Positions 9,603-21,184 of a stretch of 64,000 nucleotides of DNA are shown here, one piece after another. Origin of the DNA: Dermatemys mawii (Eukaryota; Chordata; Testudines; Dermatemydidae). Every line of letters begins with the position of its first letter. The first letter of the stretch is position 1. The stretch covers positions 16,328,676-16,392,675 of the forward strand of contig ML677333.1 in the NCBI GenBank assembly GCA_007922305.1, written 5' to 3'. A model generated the notes under the pieces. It searched no databases. It was not told the DNA's origin and saw only the letters and a list, made by a program, of their open reading frames with translations. A program made the position numbers and the translations under genes.

Positions 9603-11103
9603 AGTTAAATAACTGTTAAATAATAGAATACCATTTATTTAAATATTTTGGACGTTTTCAAATATATTGATTAGAATTACAACATAGGATACAAAGTGTA
9701 CAGTGCTCAACTTATATTTATTTTTTGATTACAAGTATTTACACAGTACAAAAAAACAAAAATAGTATTTTTCAATTCACCTAGTACAAGCACTGTAATG
9801 TAATCTCTTTATCATGAAAGCTGAACTTACAAATGTAGAATTATGTAGAAGTCCACTCGGTCTTACTTCTTATTCAGTCAATCTCTCAGACGAACAAATT
9901 TGTTGACAGTTGTCTGCTTCTTGTTTGCAATCTCCCCAGAAAGTGACATTGGGGATTCTCGTGACATTGTTGTAGTCAGCGTCACAAGATATCTACTTGC
10001 CAGATGTGCAAAAGATCCATATGTCCCTTAATGCTTCAACCACTATTCAATGGGAAAAGCATCCACGCTGATGACGGGTTCTGTTAGAAAACAATCCAAA
10101 GCAATGTGGACTGATGCTTGTTCATTTTCATTATCTGAGTCAGATGCCACCAGCAGAAAGTTGATTTTTTTTTTCGTGGTTCAGGTTCTGTAGTTTCCAT
10201 ATCAGAGTGTTACTCTTTTAAGACTTCTGAAAGCATGCTCCACACCTCATTCACTTCAAATTCTTAAATCCTGGGTTGAGTGCTCTAATTATCTATAGAA
10301 ATCTCACATTTGTACCTTCTTTGTGTTTTGCCAAATCTGCAGTGAAAGTGTTCTTAAAATGAACAACATTCTGGGTCACCATCCGAGACTACTATAATAT
10401 GAAATATATGGCAGCATGCAGGTAAAACAGAGCAAGGGACATACAATTCTCCCCACAATGAGTTCAGTCACACATTTTATTAATATATTTTTTAACGAGT
10501 GTCATCAGCATGGAAGCACATCTTCTGGAATGGTGGCCAAAGCATGGAGGGGTATACGAATGTTTAGCATATCAGGTATGTAAATACCTCGCAATGCCAT
10601 CTACAAAAGTGCCATGCAAATGCCTGTTCTCACTTTCCAGTGACACTGTAAATAAGAAGAGGGCAGCATTATCTCCTGTAAATGTAAACAAAACTTGTTT
10701 ATCTTAGTGATTGGCTGAACAAGAAGTAGGACTAAGTGCACCTGTGGGTTCAGAAGTTTTACATTGTTTTGTTTTGGAGTACAGATACATAACAAAAAAA
10801 AAATCTAAACTTGTAAGTTGCACTTTCACGATAAAGAGATTGCACTACAGTACTTGTGTGAGGTGAATTGAAAAATACTTTCTTTTATCATTTTTACAGA
10901 GCAAATATGTATAATAAAATAATGTACACTTTTATTTCAATTACAACACAAAATACAACATATATGAAAATGTAGACAAACATCCAAAATATTCAAATTT
11001 CAGTTAGTAGGTTATTGTTTAATAGTGCAATTAAAACTGCGATTAATTATGATTAACTCAAAAAAATTAATCACGTGAGTTAACTGTGATTTATCAACAA
11101 CCT
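9603..11103. mobile_element. hAT transposon remnant with long inverted arms
   Basis: About 1.5 kb with arms in inverted orientation. The left arm (from AATAATAGAATACC near 9618 to about 10070) is complementary to the right arm (about 10495-11100), including the ACCCGTAA-free TTACAAGTATTT and GATAAAGAGATTGCACTAC segments. The right arm carries the transposase C-terminal dimerisation remnant on the plus strand. The left arm and centre carry a decayed copy of the same region on the minus strand. The outermost left terminus is truncated. A second, shorter copy of the left arm is at 26447. Confidence 0.75.
10510..10707 (+). pseudogene. hAT transposase C-terminal domain remnant
   Basis: This 65-codon open frame reads like the C-terminal dimerisation (hATC) domain of an hAT transposase. 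A Trp-Trp pair (LEWWPKH) is followed by a P-x-K-x-LFSLS segment and then KKRAALSPVNVNK, matching the family pattern 'PCERLFS ... KRR..LSP..V..L'. The usual catalytic DDE regions are absent and the conserved Glu-Arg before LFS is changed to Lys-Cys. It sits in the right arm of the foldback element and is certainly inactive. Confidence 0.75.
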
Positions 11104-11107
11104 TACT

Positions 11108-11975
11108 CAGAAGGTATATGATGGGAGCGGGAATAAACGCTGTGGAGGGTGTAGAACTGTTTAAATTAAAGGACAATGTTGACACAAGTATTAAAGGGTT
11201 TTAAATGGCCATGAACAAACTCAAACTGGAAATTAGAAGAAGATTTCTATCCATCAGATGAGTGAGGTTCTGTAACAGCCTCCTTGTGGGGGCAAACTAC
11301 TACATTAGTTTTAAGACTGAAGTGGACAAATTTATGAGTGTGATTGTATGATGGGTTTGTTTGTGATGGTAGGGGCCAGAACTCAATAACTTTGGGGCTC
11401 ACTTCTGGTTAATGTCTTAGATTCCTGAAGCTCATGCTTCAGGATTTCAGTTGGCCAGTGGCAAGGGCCAGAAAGGGATTTCCACCTTTCGCTTGCCATC
11501 TCCCATGTATTCTGAAAGGGGTTTTAGAAATCTTCTTCCCCCGAAGCATCAGGGATCACCACTCCTGGAGATGGGAGATTAGGAGAGAGCCAAGACTCTG
11601 TGGTAGCACTGAGCAGTCTCTCTCTAAGGTGATTAGCTGACTGGTTCTTGCTCACATGCTCAGGGTCTGACTGATCAACTGACCTGGAGGGTAGGGGTGG
11701 TTCACCTTTCTCTGCTGCGTGTGGGTGCCAGGATTATCTGGATCTCTCTCACTTAATCATTTCCTTGCCTCTGTGGGGACCACAGGCACTGGTGCACCAC
11801 AGTCCCTCTTATTCTCTGCCTGTGTCACATAATAGTCTAGTATCCTTTACTAGTATGCAATACGTAAGGCCAAGTTCAGTTGTTGTGTTTAGTGTGGGGG
11901 TGCTGGTGTTGGTGGTAGGTCAGACTAGATGATCTGATGGTCCCTTCTGGCCTTAAACTCAATGGCTCTATATAA
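11108..11975 (+). mobile_element. CR1 LINE 3' region
   Basis: Plus-strand CR1 tail. The sequence includes AAATTAGAAGAAGATTTCT, GTGAGGTTCTGTAACAGCC, AAGACTGAAGTGGACAAAT and the terminal GGTCAGACTAGATGATC and CCTTCTGGCCTTAAA segments that mark the CR1 3' untranslated end in turtles. It is 5'-truncated, as is usual, and lacks an intact reading frame. Confidence 0.8.
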
Positions 11976-12729
11976 AGTTTAACCAAAGCTTCTGAGAAAC
12001 AACAGCACAGTAGCAGTTCTGGTTGCCAGCTTAAAAACAATAGAAATGTTAATGAACAATATCTTCCTTCTAGTCCTTTTTCTTTGAACAAAATGCTATG
12101 ATGAATGTGCAGTTGTTACATAATCATCTAAGAATACAGAGATTAATCAGGCTATGAATATTGTATGGGACCTGATCAGTGAGGTGAAATTAATGTATAC
12201 TGGGTTATGACTTTCTAGTATGAATGCAATCTTCTAGCTTAATATGGTGTTGGGGGAGGAGGGTGGAGAAGCAGGAGGCAACATGTTCCACAGATAAGAA
12301 CATCCTCGAATTGAAGGACAGAAGTTATTAACTCTAAGGATCATGTAGACTATCTCTGACAAAGAAGCAAACCTTCTTTTGCTAGGCTAGGAGCCTGGAG
12401 ATCAAAGGACACAGGACAGTTAACAAAAGAATTGTAGTTTCATAGCTAGATGAATCTCAGTAATACAGTCCAAAAATGTCATCAGATAAGTGATTACTAT
12501 TACAGTTACTAGAGCTGCTTGAAACGAATATGTGTCCTTTACATCAGTATATTTTTCAGAAAATATATAGCATGTTTCATTCAATTTTTTTGGCAGAATT
12601 TGTTAGTTTTCTGATTAAATGAAAACCAAAAATCATTTGCCTTTTTTTTGTTTTTAATTTCTCCCCTCTCTCACCCTTTTTCTCTTCCTTTTTCTTGTTC
12701 TGACTGGAAACGAGGAATAAGACAATAGT
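11976..12729. other. Non-coding, nothing firm
   Basis: No gene recognised. From about 12500 the sequence becomes rich in inverted TTTTC/GAAAA pieces like the foldback family described at 4456, but is too decayed to delimit. Confidence 0.45.
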
Positions 12730-12895
12730 ATTAGAGCTGAAACAAAAATTTCCAGATTACTCAAGTTTTCCAGTTTTTTGACAAACCATGAAAATCAAAA
12801 CATTTTACAGTTTTCTGTGAAATTTTTCATTTTGGTCAAAAAAAGTTCTTTATTGAGAAAATCATTCAACAAAAAAGTATATATGTGTGAGCTGT
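12730..12895. repeat. A/T-rich foldback MITE fragment
   Basis: It starts TTAGAGCTGAAACAAAAATT and contains ATTTTTCATTTTGGTC, resembling the GGTCAAA foldback family. The right end is degraded. Confidence 0.45.
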
Positions 12896-12919
12896 TGTAA
12901 CTCTAGGGGAAGAAAGCCT

Positions 12920-13135
12920 AATAATAAATAAAATAATAATAATAATACCACCTAGCGCTTACAAAATGCTTTTCATCTGTATATACCAAAGTGTTTTAAA
13001 AAGGATGGAGAATGGAAGATTGACTTCCAAAGATCAACCAGCTGATCTGCAGAAGAGCCAGGAGTTGAGGCTAGGTCTCCTGAATCCTAGACCTGTAGCC
13101 TCTACAATAGGTTTCCCTTCCTAACAATGGTCAGT
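12920..13135 (+). repeat. AAT microsatellite plus SINE-like relic
   Basis: An (AAT)n tract (about 12920-12945) is followed by CACCTAGCGCTTACAAAATGC and then GAGGCTAGGTCTCCTGAATCC. This order resembles MIR-like SINEs of reptiles. Strongly diverged. Confidence 0.4.
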
Positions 13136-13513
13136 GTAGGATAAAATCCCACTAGCCACAAATTGTGGGGAGAACACATCAAGACCAAGAAGTATTGCGG
13201 AATGGGCCTGAGGACTAGAAACAACATCAACTATACCTATAAAGTTCAGGCTAAAAGTCTGCAGCTCATTTGTGGAGAAAAATGCAGAATCAGAATGTGA
13301 TTTGGAATTGGGGAAGCTGTAATCAGAGTAGCGGCTTTAGCTCAATCTCAAAATTAGTTATGGAGGATTATTATAGTAAAAAGTACTAATGGACTTTTTA
13401 AGACAACATCATTTTGACAATTTTAACATAAGGATGGTGGCACACTGTTCAGACATACCATATGTGGACACGGTGAGATCTTTATCATCAGAAACCTCAT
13501 CATCCCATTAGAA
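13136..13513. other. Non-coding, nothing recognised
   Basis: No gene or repeat recognised. Confidence 0.5.
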
Positions 13514-13521
13514 GTCTAAGG

Positions 13522-13763
13522 CAGTGGTCTTCAAAGTGGGGTGTGTGGGACCCCCCCACGGGGGGCTGTGGTTTCCCTGTACCGCCACAGGATTGGCCCT
13601 GGGACACCGCCGAAATGGGGAAGTGTTCTATTTGTATCCACCGAAGTGCTGCCGAAAGCGGAAGCTTTCTTTTCGGCGGCATTTCAGCAGACATACCCCC
13701 AGGCCGCAAGAGGACATGAGAAACCGGAAAGGGGCTGCGGAGGGAAAACTTTGTGACGCACTG
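13522..13763. mobile_element. hAT-type MITE with exact 8-bp duplication
   Basis: A 242-bp element flanked by perfect GTCTAAGG duplications (13514-13521 and 13764-13771). The termini are CAGTGGTCTTCAAAGTG and, inverted, CAGTGCGTCACAAAGTT. The interior has GGGACCCCCCCACGGGG and CCGAAAAG-type palindromes (AGCTTTCTTTTCGGC). The CAGTG start is typical of hAT elements. The overlapping open frames on both strands are compositional. Confidence 0.9.
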
Positions 13764-13771
13764 GTCTAAGG

Positions 13772-14651
13772 TACTGCAAAGCACCACATGCCAACTATTG
13801 TCTTCAGGACACCATTGGGGTCCTTTGAGAACCCTGCTATCCATTGGCCTCCATTCTATCCTCAATTTTCATTTTAATTCTCTTCTCTTTGTGATATGTG
13901 GAGTCCAGTGTTATATTAGCATCCTCTCAGACTTCAGGATATCCATCTCCTTGGTTTGCTCTCTCATCTATTTGCTTGTTCTCTTTCTTTCCACATAGTA
14001 CATTATTCTATGCTTTGCAGTCCAGCTTTTAACTTTACCTCTATCTGCTTGCTAAGTGTCCAAGCGTATTCCTGCCATGGCTGGCAAGTTCACCATTCAT
14101 CAGTAAATAGTCCCCTGATGGCCAGAATAGTGAAAATATAATATCGGTACCATACTTCCATCCAGTAGTGACATGAGTTGCTGATGTCAAAGCTAGTGAA
14201 CTGCTGGCCAAGACACTATTTTTCCTTATCTTTTTCTAAATAAACAAAGGAATACCCTTTTTTGAACTACTCCTTCTTTATTGTCTGTCTTTCTTTTCTT
14301 CATGTTGGATTATTTCTCTTTCATGTTCTGGTACTGAAGCCAAAGACTGAGTTGATTGTACATTGTACTTGGTTCTTCAAATCCCTCGTCAAAACTCACT
14401 TCTTTCAATTAGGCTTTCATCTTGGATTTCACCCCTGACCTTTATTACAAATCTAAATGGTTCCCAAGCTGAAATATATTAGTCAAAACATGAGAAACTA
14501 AAAAGATGTGTATGTAGCAGTAAGTATTTTTCACAATCTTCACTGTTGTTAGCATTGACCTTCCCACATGTTCTCCTGTACCCCTGTTTGTGGCCATCCT
14601 TAACTGTTTGATATCTAATTATGGGCCAATTCTGGAACCCTTACTTCCAGT
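13772..14651. other. Non-coding; LINE-tail-like piece
   Basis: No gene. About 14372-14430 contains TCTTCAAATCCCTCGTCAAA and CACTTCTTTCAATTAGGC, like the 3' tail also seen at 44690-44740 (an L2-type segment as I recall it). The remainder is not recognised. Confidence 0.4.
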
Positions 14652-15046
14652 AGAACATAAGAATGGGCATACTGGATCAGACCAATGGTCAATCTAGCTA
14701 GTATTCTGTCTTCCAACAATGGCCAATGTTAGACGCTTCAAAGGGAAGGAACATAGCAATCAAAGGACAATCATAAAGTGATCCATCCCGGTTGTCCAGT
14801 CCCAGCACTCAGAGATATGAATGTTGGGTTACATCCGTGACCATCTTGGCAAATAACCACTGATCCTCCATGAACTTATCTAATTCTTTTTAAAAATCCA
14901 GTATAGTTTTGGCATTCACAACATCATCTGGCAATGAATTCCACAGATTGACTGCATGTTGTGTGAAGTAGTACTTCCTTATATTTGTTTTAAACCTGCG
15001 GCCCATTAATTTCATTTGGTGATCCCTACTTTTTCTCCCAGTGCTC
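14652..15046 (-). mobile_element. CR1/L3-type LINE 3' end
   Basis: The plus strand shows AACATAAGAATGGGCATAC, GATCAGACCAATGGTC, CCACAGATTGACTGCATG and AAGTAGTACTTCCTTATA, the well-known 3' region of CR1/L3 LINEs. Read this way round, the element is on the minus strand. It ends next to a small foldback insertion, beyond which other CR1 sequence continues. Confidence 0.75.
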
Positions 15047-15047
15047 T

Positions 15048-15163
15048 GAGCCTGTCCACACTAGCGCTTTAAAGCACTCAGACCTGCTGCACTCAAGGGG
15101 GTGATTTTTCACAGCCCTGAGCCAACAAGTTAGAGCACTATAAAATGTAGACAAACCCTTAGT
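15048..15163. mobile_element. Small foldback element inside CR1 sequence
   Basis: It starts near CCTGTCCACACTAGCGC and ends near TGTAGACAAACCC, which are imperfect inverse complements, with GCTTTAAAGCACT inside. It separates two minus-strand CR1 pieces, so it probably inserted into, or between, them. Confidence 0.45.
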
Positions 15164-16032
15164 AGTTCTGCAGTTTCACAGAGTGATTATTATCCGGCCC
15201 TAGTGACTTCTTGTTTATCAGTTAATTTATCAGTTTATTACAAAACCTCCTCTGTTGACACCTTGATCTGGAACAGTTCCTCAGATTTGTCAGCTAAAAA
15301 GAATGGTTCAGATGTGGGAATGTCCATCACAACTTCTGCAGTGAAGGCTGATGCACCAAATTAATTTCGCTTCTCTGTAATGAACCTATCTTCCTTGAGT
15401 GCTCCTTTAGCATCTCAATCATCCAGTGGCCCCACTGATTGCTTGGCAGCTTCCTGCTTCTCTTAAACTCTTTAACTTAAAAACTAACATCAAAAACACT
15501 TAAGTCTTTTGTTAGTTGCTCTTCAAGTTCTTTCTGGCCTACTTAATTATATTTTTGCAATTCACTTGCCAGAGCTTATGCTTCTTTCTCTTTTCCTCAG
15601 TAGGATTTGACTTCCAGTTTTTACAGGATACCTTTTTGCTTCTAATCTTCTCTTTTACTTTGTTGTTTAGTCACTACAGCTTTTTTTGGTCCTCATATAA
15701 TTTTTTTAATTTGGGATATATACATTTCATTTGAGTTTCTATTATGGTGTTTTAAAAAAAGTTTCCATGCAGCTTGCCGGTATTTCACTCTTGTGACTTC
15801 CTTTTAATTTCAATTTAACTAGCTGCCTCAATTTTGTATAGTTCCCCTTTGTAAATTTAAATGCTACCGTGGTGCGCTCTTTTGGTATTTTCCACTACAC
15901 ACCAATGGTTAAATTTAATTACATTATGGCCACCCCTACGGAACAGTTCAGTTATATTCACCCTTTGGACCAGAACCTATGCTCACTTAGCCTAAGTCAA
16001 TCATTCAGTAGCACTTCTTCCTGCAAGTAGTC
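15164..16032 (-). mobile_element. CR1 LINE ORF2 fragment, decayed
   Basis: The plus strand includes ATTTATCAGTTTATTACAAA, GGAACAGTTCCTCAGATTT, GTGCTCCTTTAGCATCTC, CAGTGGCCCCACTGATTG and TTTGTTGTTTAGTCACTAC. These match my recollection of turtle CR1 ORF2 on the reverse strand, upstream of its reverse-transcriptase C-terminus. Multiple stops and indels break the frame. The T-rich open frame at 15516-15734 is antisense to it and not a gene. Confidence 0.7.
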
Positions 16033-16323
16033 CAAATGACTTTAATTGAACTAATCATGGCCGTAAATGCTCCACACAAGCACTACAGAATATGATCCTT
16101 CGATCGGTTCTTCTGAGCAGGAACTTACTTTCTGCTAAGTGTCAAGTGCACATATGGTGCTGTGTAAACAACACAGAACTAATAGGTAGATGTGGTCATT
16201 TTTTGAAAATGTCTTCAACTGTCTGAAGAAAAAAATCAAACGTGACTTTTTAGGTTACTACAAAATTTAAGTTCCTCACAGGTATTTTGGTGGCACCTTC
16301 ACTAATGTGGCAGACTGAGTTAT
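16033..16323. other. Non-coding, nothing recognised
   Basis: No gene or known repeat. Confidence 0.5.
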
Positions 16324-16331
16324 ACTAGATG

Positions 16332-16456
16332 TAGGGTGACCAGATGTCCAAATTTTATAGGGACAGTCCCAATTTTGGGGGCTTTTTCTTATATAGACAC
16401 CTATTACCCCCCTACCTCCTCTCCCGATTTTTTACACTTGCTATGTGGTCACCCTA
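16332..16456. mobile_element. 125-bp hAT-type MITE, near-exact 8-bp duplication
   Basis: The terminal inverted repeats are perfect over TAGGGTGACCA. The flanks are ACTAGATG (16324-16331) and ACTAGATT (16457-16464), an 8-bp duplication with one difference. The interior has the pair TATAGGGACAGTC / CCCGATTTT typical of a common turtle MITE. Confidence 0.88.
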
Positions 16457-16464
16457 ACTAGATT

Positions 16465-17680
16465 TGATGGGGGGGAACACTGTAAAATACAATTCTGACT
16501 TTATCAAATAATACAAGACAAGCAAAGTATCAGTCTTTCTCAAATATAGGGTGTAGAATATAATTAACCCTAAGTCTACTGAAGAAGAACGGGGCGTGGG
16601 AGGAGGGATATTTTCCTTTTAAATTGAAATCTTGAAGTCGGAAAGCATTTTCTGTGTATGGAAATGTCTCTTAACATAGCTCTGCCAGGTAGAAAATGAA
16701 CTTTATTTTGAGTGACAGTCTGCTATTTTCTTCTCGGAAATCTTCAGTCTAACTCCATTTCATGGCGTGTCGACTCTCTATATGATTGCTCCAATATTCA
16801 GGTGCAGAGAAGTAAATGTTTCATGAAAGTGATGTCCCTGTCAGTAGTATGCATATCATCTGGCCTCCTGAGCTGTCAGTGAACAGATTGTAGAATTACC
16901 ATCAGAATACAGGAGCCCATAGCTGCAGGCAGTAAATGGAGAGCCGGTAAGCATATGTCACCAGCATGATATTTTAGCTTCCTATGAATTTGTAAAGTGG
17001 AAATAAGCCAGCAGTACTGCCGCAACTGCTAACTGTTCTGACCACCCATGTTTCCACATTACACCATATGTTCACAAAATTTGCCACAAAAGAAATAAAA
17101 ACTGCTTTCCACTTTTCTGAAATATAACATTATTGAATGCTTCAGAGCTGTGTTTGGCTTGATGGAATTTACTTTTTAAGATGGCACAGGGTTTCTATAA
17201 AAGTCCACCTAGGAAACCAGGACTAGTTGCCAGCATGGAGGATAGGGAGGACTAGACATCTGCTTCTGTCATGTAGGAAAGAAGGTGCTAGTTATATACG
17301 GGTTTTACAGTCAACATTTTAATGCTGTTCCGAAAGCTATTTGATAGCCACATCTGTGCGAATGTATGGACTGCTATCAACCTTTGTAATCTGTTTTTGC
17401 TCCTATCCTTGGTGAGTTCTGTCTCCCAAATGTTGCAACATTGTTTAGTGACCTTGTTTTTAACTGAAGAGGAGGTCTTGAGAGAAACAATGGGAGGCTT
17501 TTATCTTAAATGGCAGTCCCTCATTTAAAAATATGTAGATTTTCAATGTATAATAAAACTGTAATAAAGCAATTTCACCAGACCGTAACCCACTGTAAAA
17601 CAGGTAAACAGGTTACCTCATATCACCAGCATATACTATTATTTGTTATAATTTCACATTTATATTTCAGTAATGCCCAC
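16465..17680. other. Non-coding, mostly unique
   Basis: No gene or repeat recognised. The open frame at 17322-17528 has no domain features. Confidence 0.5.
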
Positions 17681-17775
17681 AAGCCAACCCAATTAAGGCC
17701 CCCACTGTGCAAGGTGCTGTACAAACATCTAGAAAGATACAGTCCAAACTCCCAAGAGATGAAGTGCTGTGCTAG
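17681..17775 (+). repeat. SINE-like fragment
   Basis: AAGGCCCCCACTGTGCAAGG and TGCTGTACAAACATC match the segment of the MIR-like SINE seen at 1660-1700. The 163-codon open frame covering 17510-18001 includes this repeat and is not a gene. Confidence 0.55.
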
Positions 17776-18589
17776 GGGCTATATTGTTAGCAAGGGAGGC
17801 AATGTCATTTTCTATATGCTGTGTTTTGTCACTAAACATCGGCCTGAGGTGAAACATGTTCTAGCACAACATACAACTCATTATCATGAGCAACATATAG
17901 CTCATTATCGCTTAGGAGACATTAATTTGAAAATGAATGCAATTTTTGTTATAACTCATCCAATAAACAAATTTATGGACATTTCCTTGGCCAAAATCTG
18001 ATAAAAAGGAGTGACCTCAGATTACCTTAATATCTGGAGGCCTTATACCCAACACGGACACCTAACGTGAGCAATTAATATAATTTTGGTCAGTTATTGC
18101 CCCTAATGTCCAATTAGTTTCTGGTCCATAAGAGGCCAGACTTGATTTCCTTCTGAGCATCTTGCAAAAGCCATTTATTTGAGAAAGCATTTGGGAACAG
18201 TGCACCTATTCTGCCCCTGATTGTTCCTAGGAGGTAAAAAAGCTGTTGGTTTGATTTATTGCCTGGCAAGTTAATTTGTTCCCTGTTTGTCACTATTATA
18301 ATGCTGCTTGGTGATCATTATAGGTCTAATTATTAGATTTCCTATGACAGAGTCCCCTGTCCTTTGCAAAACACTCACCTCAGACCTGACAAACTCACTA
18401 CACCAAATACAAGTCTTACTCTTTATGGATAAATATTGTGTAGTATTTAAAGTGCCAACAGAAATCCTATAACTTGTCAAGATCCATAATCATTGTGAGA
18501 TGTATGTATGGGTAATATTTAAGTAATAATATATTTATATTAAAAGTACACTTTGGGGACTTGGAGTAAAAATTAGTGATCAGGGAATA
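17776..18589. other. Non-coding, nothing firm
   Basis: No gene recognised. TTCTGGTCCATAAGAGGCC and following text may be repeat-derived, but I cannot name it. Confidence 0.4.
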
Positions 18590-19365
18590 ACACCTCTCTG
18601 ATGGCCATTCATGCTGGAGGGAGTTATCACCGCACCCTGGGTAGCCAATGATGCAGTGCAAAGCTTAATTGTAGAGCCTTGTGCAATACCAAAACTTTCA
18701 ATAGAAAGCCATCAGAGGCACTGCAAACAGTCAAAACCTCTTGAAGGTAAAAGAGGAACAGTACAAGACAGGAGTTTGCCCTCCCTCTGATATAAACAAA
18801 AGACTGTTTCAGTCTAACGCAGAGAAGAGAGGTACTCTGCATCCATTCAGAGGAAATCTCTGCAGACCAGGGTTGTTTTCATGAATGTTTGGATCCTGGT
18901 TCTTGTGAAACCAGCTAGCTCTGCAATTTTGAAGGGGAAAGTCTACTTTATTAGATAAGAAAGTTAACATTAAAAAGTGTAGATCCAGGTTTGTGTTTTA
19001 TGATTTTATTATTATAGCCAATTGTTTCCATCACTTTCTCTCATTTCTAGTTAAACCTGTCTTAAATAAACCTACCTTTGTTTTATTATAAGTGCTCATA
19101 AATCCTGCGTGGTTTACGGGAGCTGTGGTTTAAGGTACATTGCAACTTGGGAGCAGAGGATCTGGGATTTCAGTGAGTAGCCACTGTGCGGAGATGGATA
19201 TCAGAGAGGAATACTTCAAAGGGACTCAGGAACTGGGGTGCACCTCCTGTAAACCTTCATATGCAAACTGGGTTGGCATAGCCCAGACAGGAGTGCTTGA
19301 GCGGCTGAAAGGCTGGTGGTGTTAAGAGAGTTGCCAGGCACAGGCAAGATTCCTCATGACAGAGG
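18590..19365 (+). mobile_element. LTR-like retroelement fragment
   Basis: The segment TTAAATAAACCTACC TTTG, with AATAAA at about 19066 followed by a T-rich stretch and GTGCTCATAAATCC, looks like the R/U5 end of a turtle LTR as I recall it. No terminal TG/CA pair or target duplication was established, so limits are approximate. No coding region. Confidence 0.35.
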
Positions 19366-21122
19366 CAGGAGATAAGATGACTCACAGTCCTGGGTGCCCT
19401 AAGAACCACCATAGTACCTTTGCAGTTCCTTTTAATCCTATGGCTCTATGATTATGGAGAAGTGACAATGTTCTGGGCAATGACTTTTGACCAGACCCAA
19501 CAATAGCAAAATGCAGACTTGTGAGGAGGGGAAATAAGGTTTCTCCCAATCTTCCCTTCCCTCAAACCTCCCTCCTCTTTCCTTGCTTCTACCTCTCTTC
19601 CATTCGTGTAGATGCCTATCCTTGGTTGAGATTTTAGGGGTCAGTCTTCAGCTGTGCTGAGTATGGGTCCAGCGCAGCCAAGAAAGATGATGGTGACAGG
19701 TGGCTGTAAGCCCCCTTTCTACCTCCTCAGATCCTGGTAGAGACGGGACTGAACCAGCGTTTGCTGCAAGCTGGAGCACCCAGCTGCCTCATACCTATTA
19801 CTGTTGTGCAACCTTTGACATGCCCCCCATACCAGTGGGCTGAAAGGAGCTTTCATAGAGACAGCTACATAGGTTTTACCCTACCTTAGGATTTCCTTAC
19901 ACCAGGCTGATGAGTCATGAGGCATTTAGTGCTTGGCATAGCAGGAGCAGATCTACTGAGGAGGAAGTGCCTTTTTAAAATAATCCCTTTTCAGAGCAGA
20001 ACTCCACTTTATGTTTGAGCTGGTTTTTAATTACACAAATACAAATAAAACTTTGGAAACATCTGTTGCTGTTTGTATACACTAAAAACCAATTCTGTAA
20101 AAGAGAAATCTGCAAAAGAATTCGCTACCAAGGCTGAGACCCGCATTTGCCAAGTTCTAGCTGAGATCTAATCCTATGGCTGTATAATAAATCCTGAAAA
20201 TGATGTTTATACTGGAAATGCTAACAGAACTTTATCCATAATTACAACATGTTACTATAAATATACGTTTGCACAGCATATACATGCAATGTATCCATAT
20301 ACATACGCCATATGTAGTGTTTTTATTAGTCATGAGGCACTTAATGTCTGACATATTTTTATAAGTAAAAATGCTGTAGCCCTGAACACATTTTAACACT
20401 GACAATAATAAAATTATAGCTATATTTATTGTGACAGCTCCACACAACTGTCACCCTTGATGATGATGTATTGATACAATACGTTAGAGGAGCGAGCATT
20501 TGGCTGACGTCTCTCTCAAAAGATAGAAGAACTGCTCCAATAGCAGATTTGCTTTAATTAAGGAAAAAAAGATCAAAGGAGACAGAAGCAAAAGCATGGG
20601 TGACAAATCTATTGCACTGGCACTCCTTCTGGCAAAGGTGCAATCTTTCTCACACATTTTCTAACACCCATTGCTTACTAAAAATGCAAAGAAACAAAGA
20701 GAGACATTCAGGTGCTACTTGTACACGCTATTCCTGTTCCATATCAGTGAGAGGAGATACTTCTGTTGCAGTATGATTCAAATTCCCTTAGGGAAATTGT
20801 CACTATTGTCAATCTAAATCCTTCCCCCCAACCCTGCCCCACCCTCAGCATATTTACTAAGACAAATGTGTCTTTTTAAAAGGGATATTGTCAAGTATTT
20901 TTTAAAAGTAAACATGGAAATATTTATCAGTTTGCAAACATAATCATGTATATCTGACTGTCTGCCCGCCTCTCCAATGCACTTGTGCCAATAAGCAGCA
21001 GGATAGTAAAATATGCTAAAATCCTGATTTCCAAGGAAGGAAACAGGCTTGTAGCTAGCCAGGCAAACATATAAAGGAAAGTCAATGGGAAAACAAATAT
21101 ATGGGGGATGTCTGAGGACATT
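19366..21122. other. Non-coding, mostly unique
   Basis: No gene or named repeat. The short open frames have no domain features. Confidence 0.5.
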
Positions 21123-21123
21123 C

Positions 21124-21130
21124 CTATATA

Positions 21131-21165
<35 letters not shown>

Positions 21166-21184
21166 AGATATAGATATGTATATG
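21124..21184. repeat. Microsatellite (TA and TATAGA units)
   Basis: TATATATA followed by about five GATATA units; simple repeat likely to vary in length. Confidence 0.95.

Noticed and set aside
17510..18001. 163-codon plus-strand open frame
   Set aside because: Runs through a SINE fragment (17681-17775) and has no domain features.
21124..21184. Regular GATATA units as a possible CRISPR or regulatory array
   Set aside because: Plain microsatellite in a vertebrate genome; no spacers.
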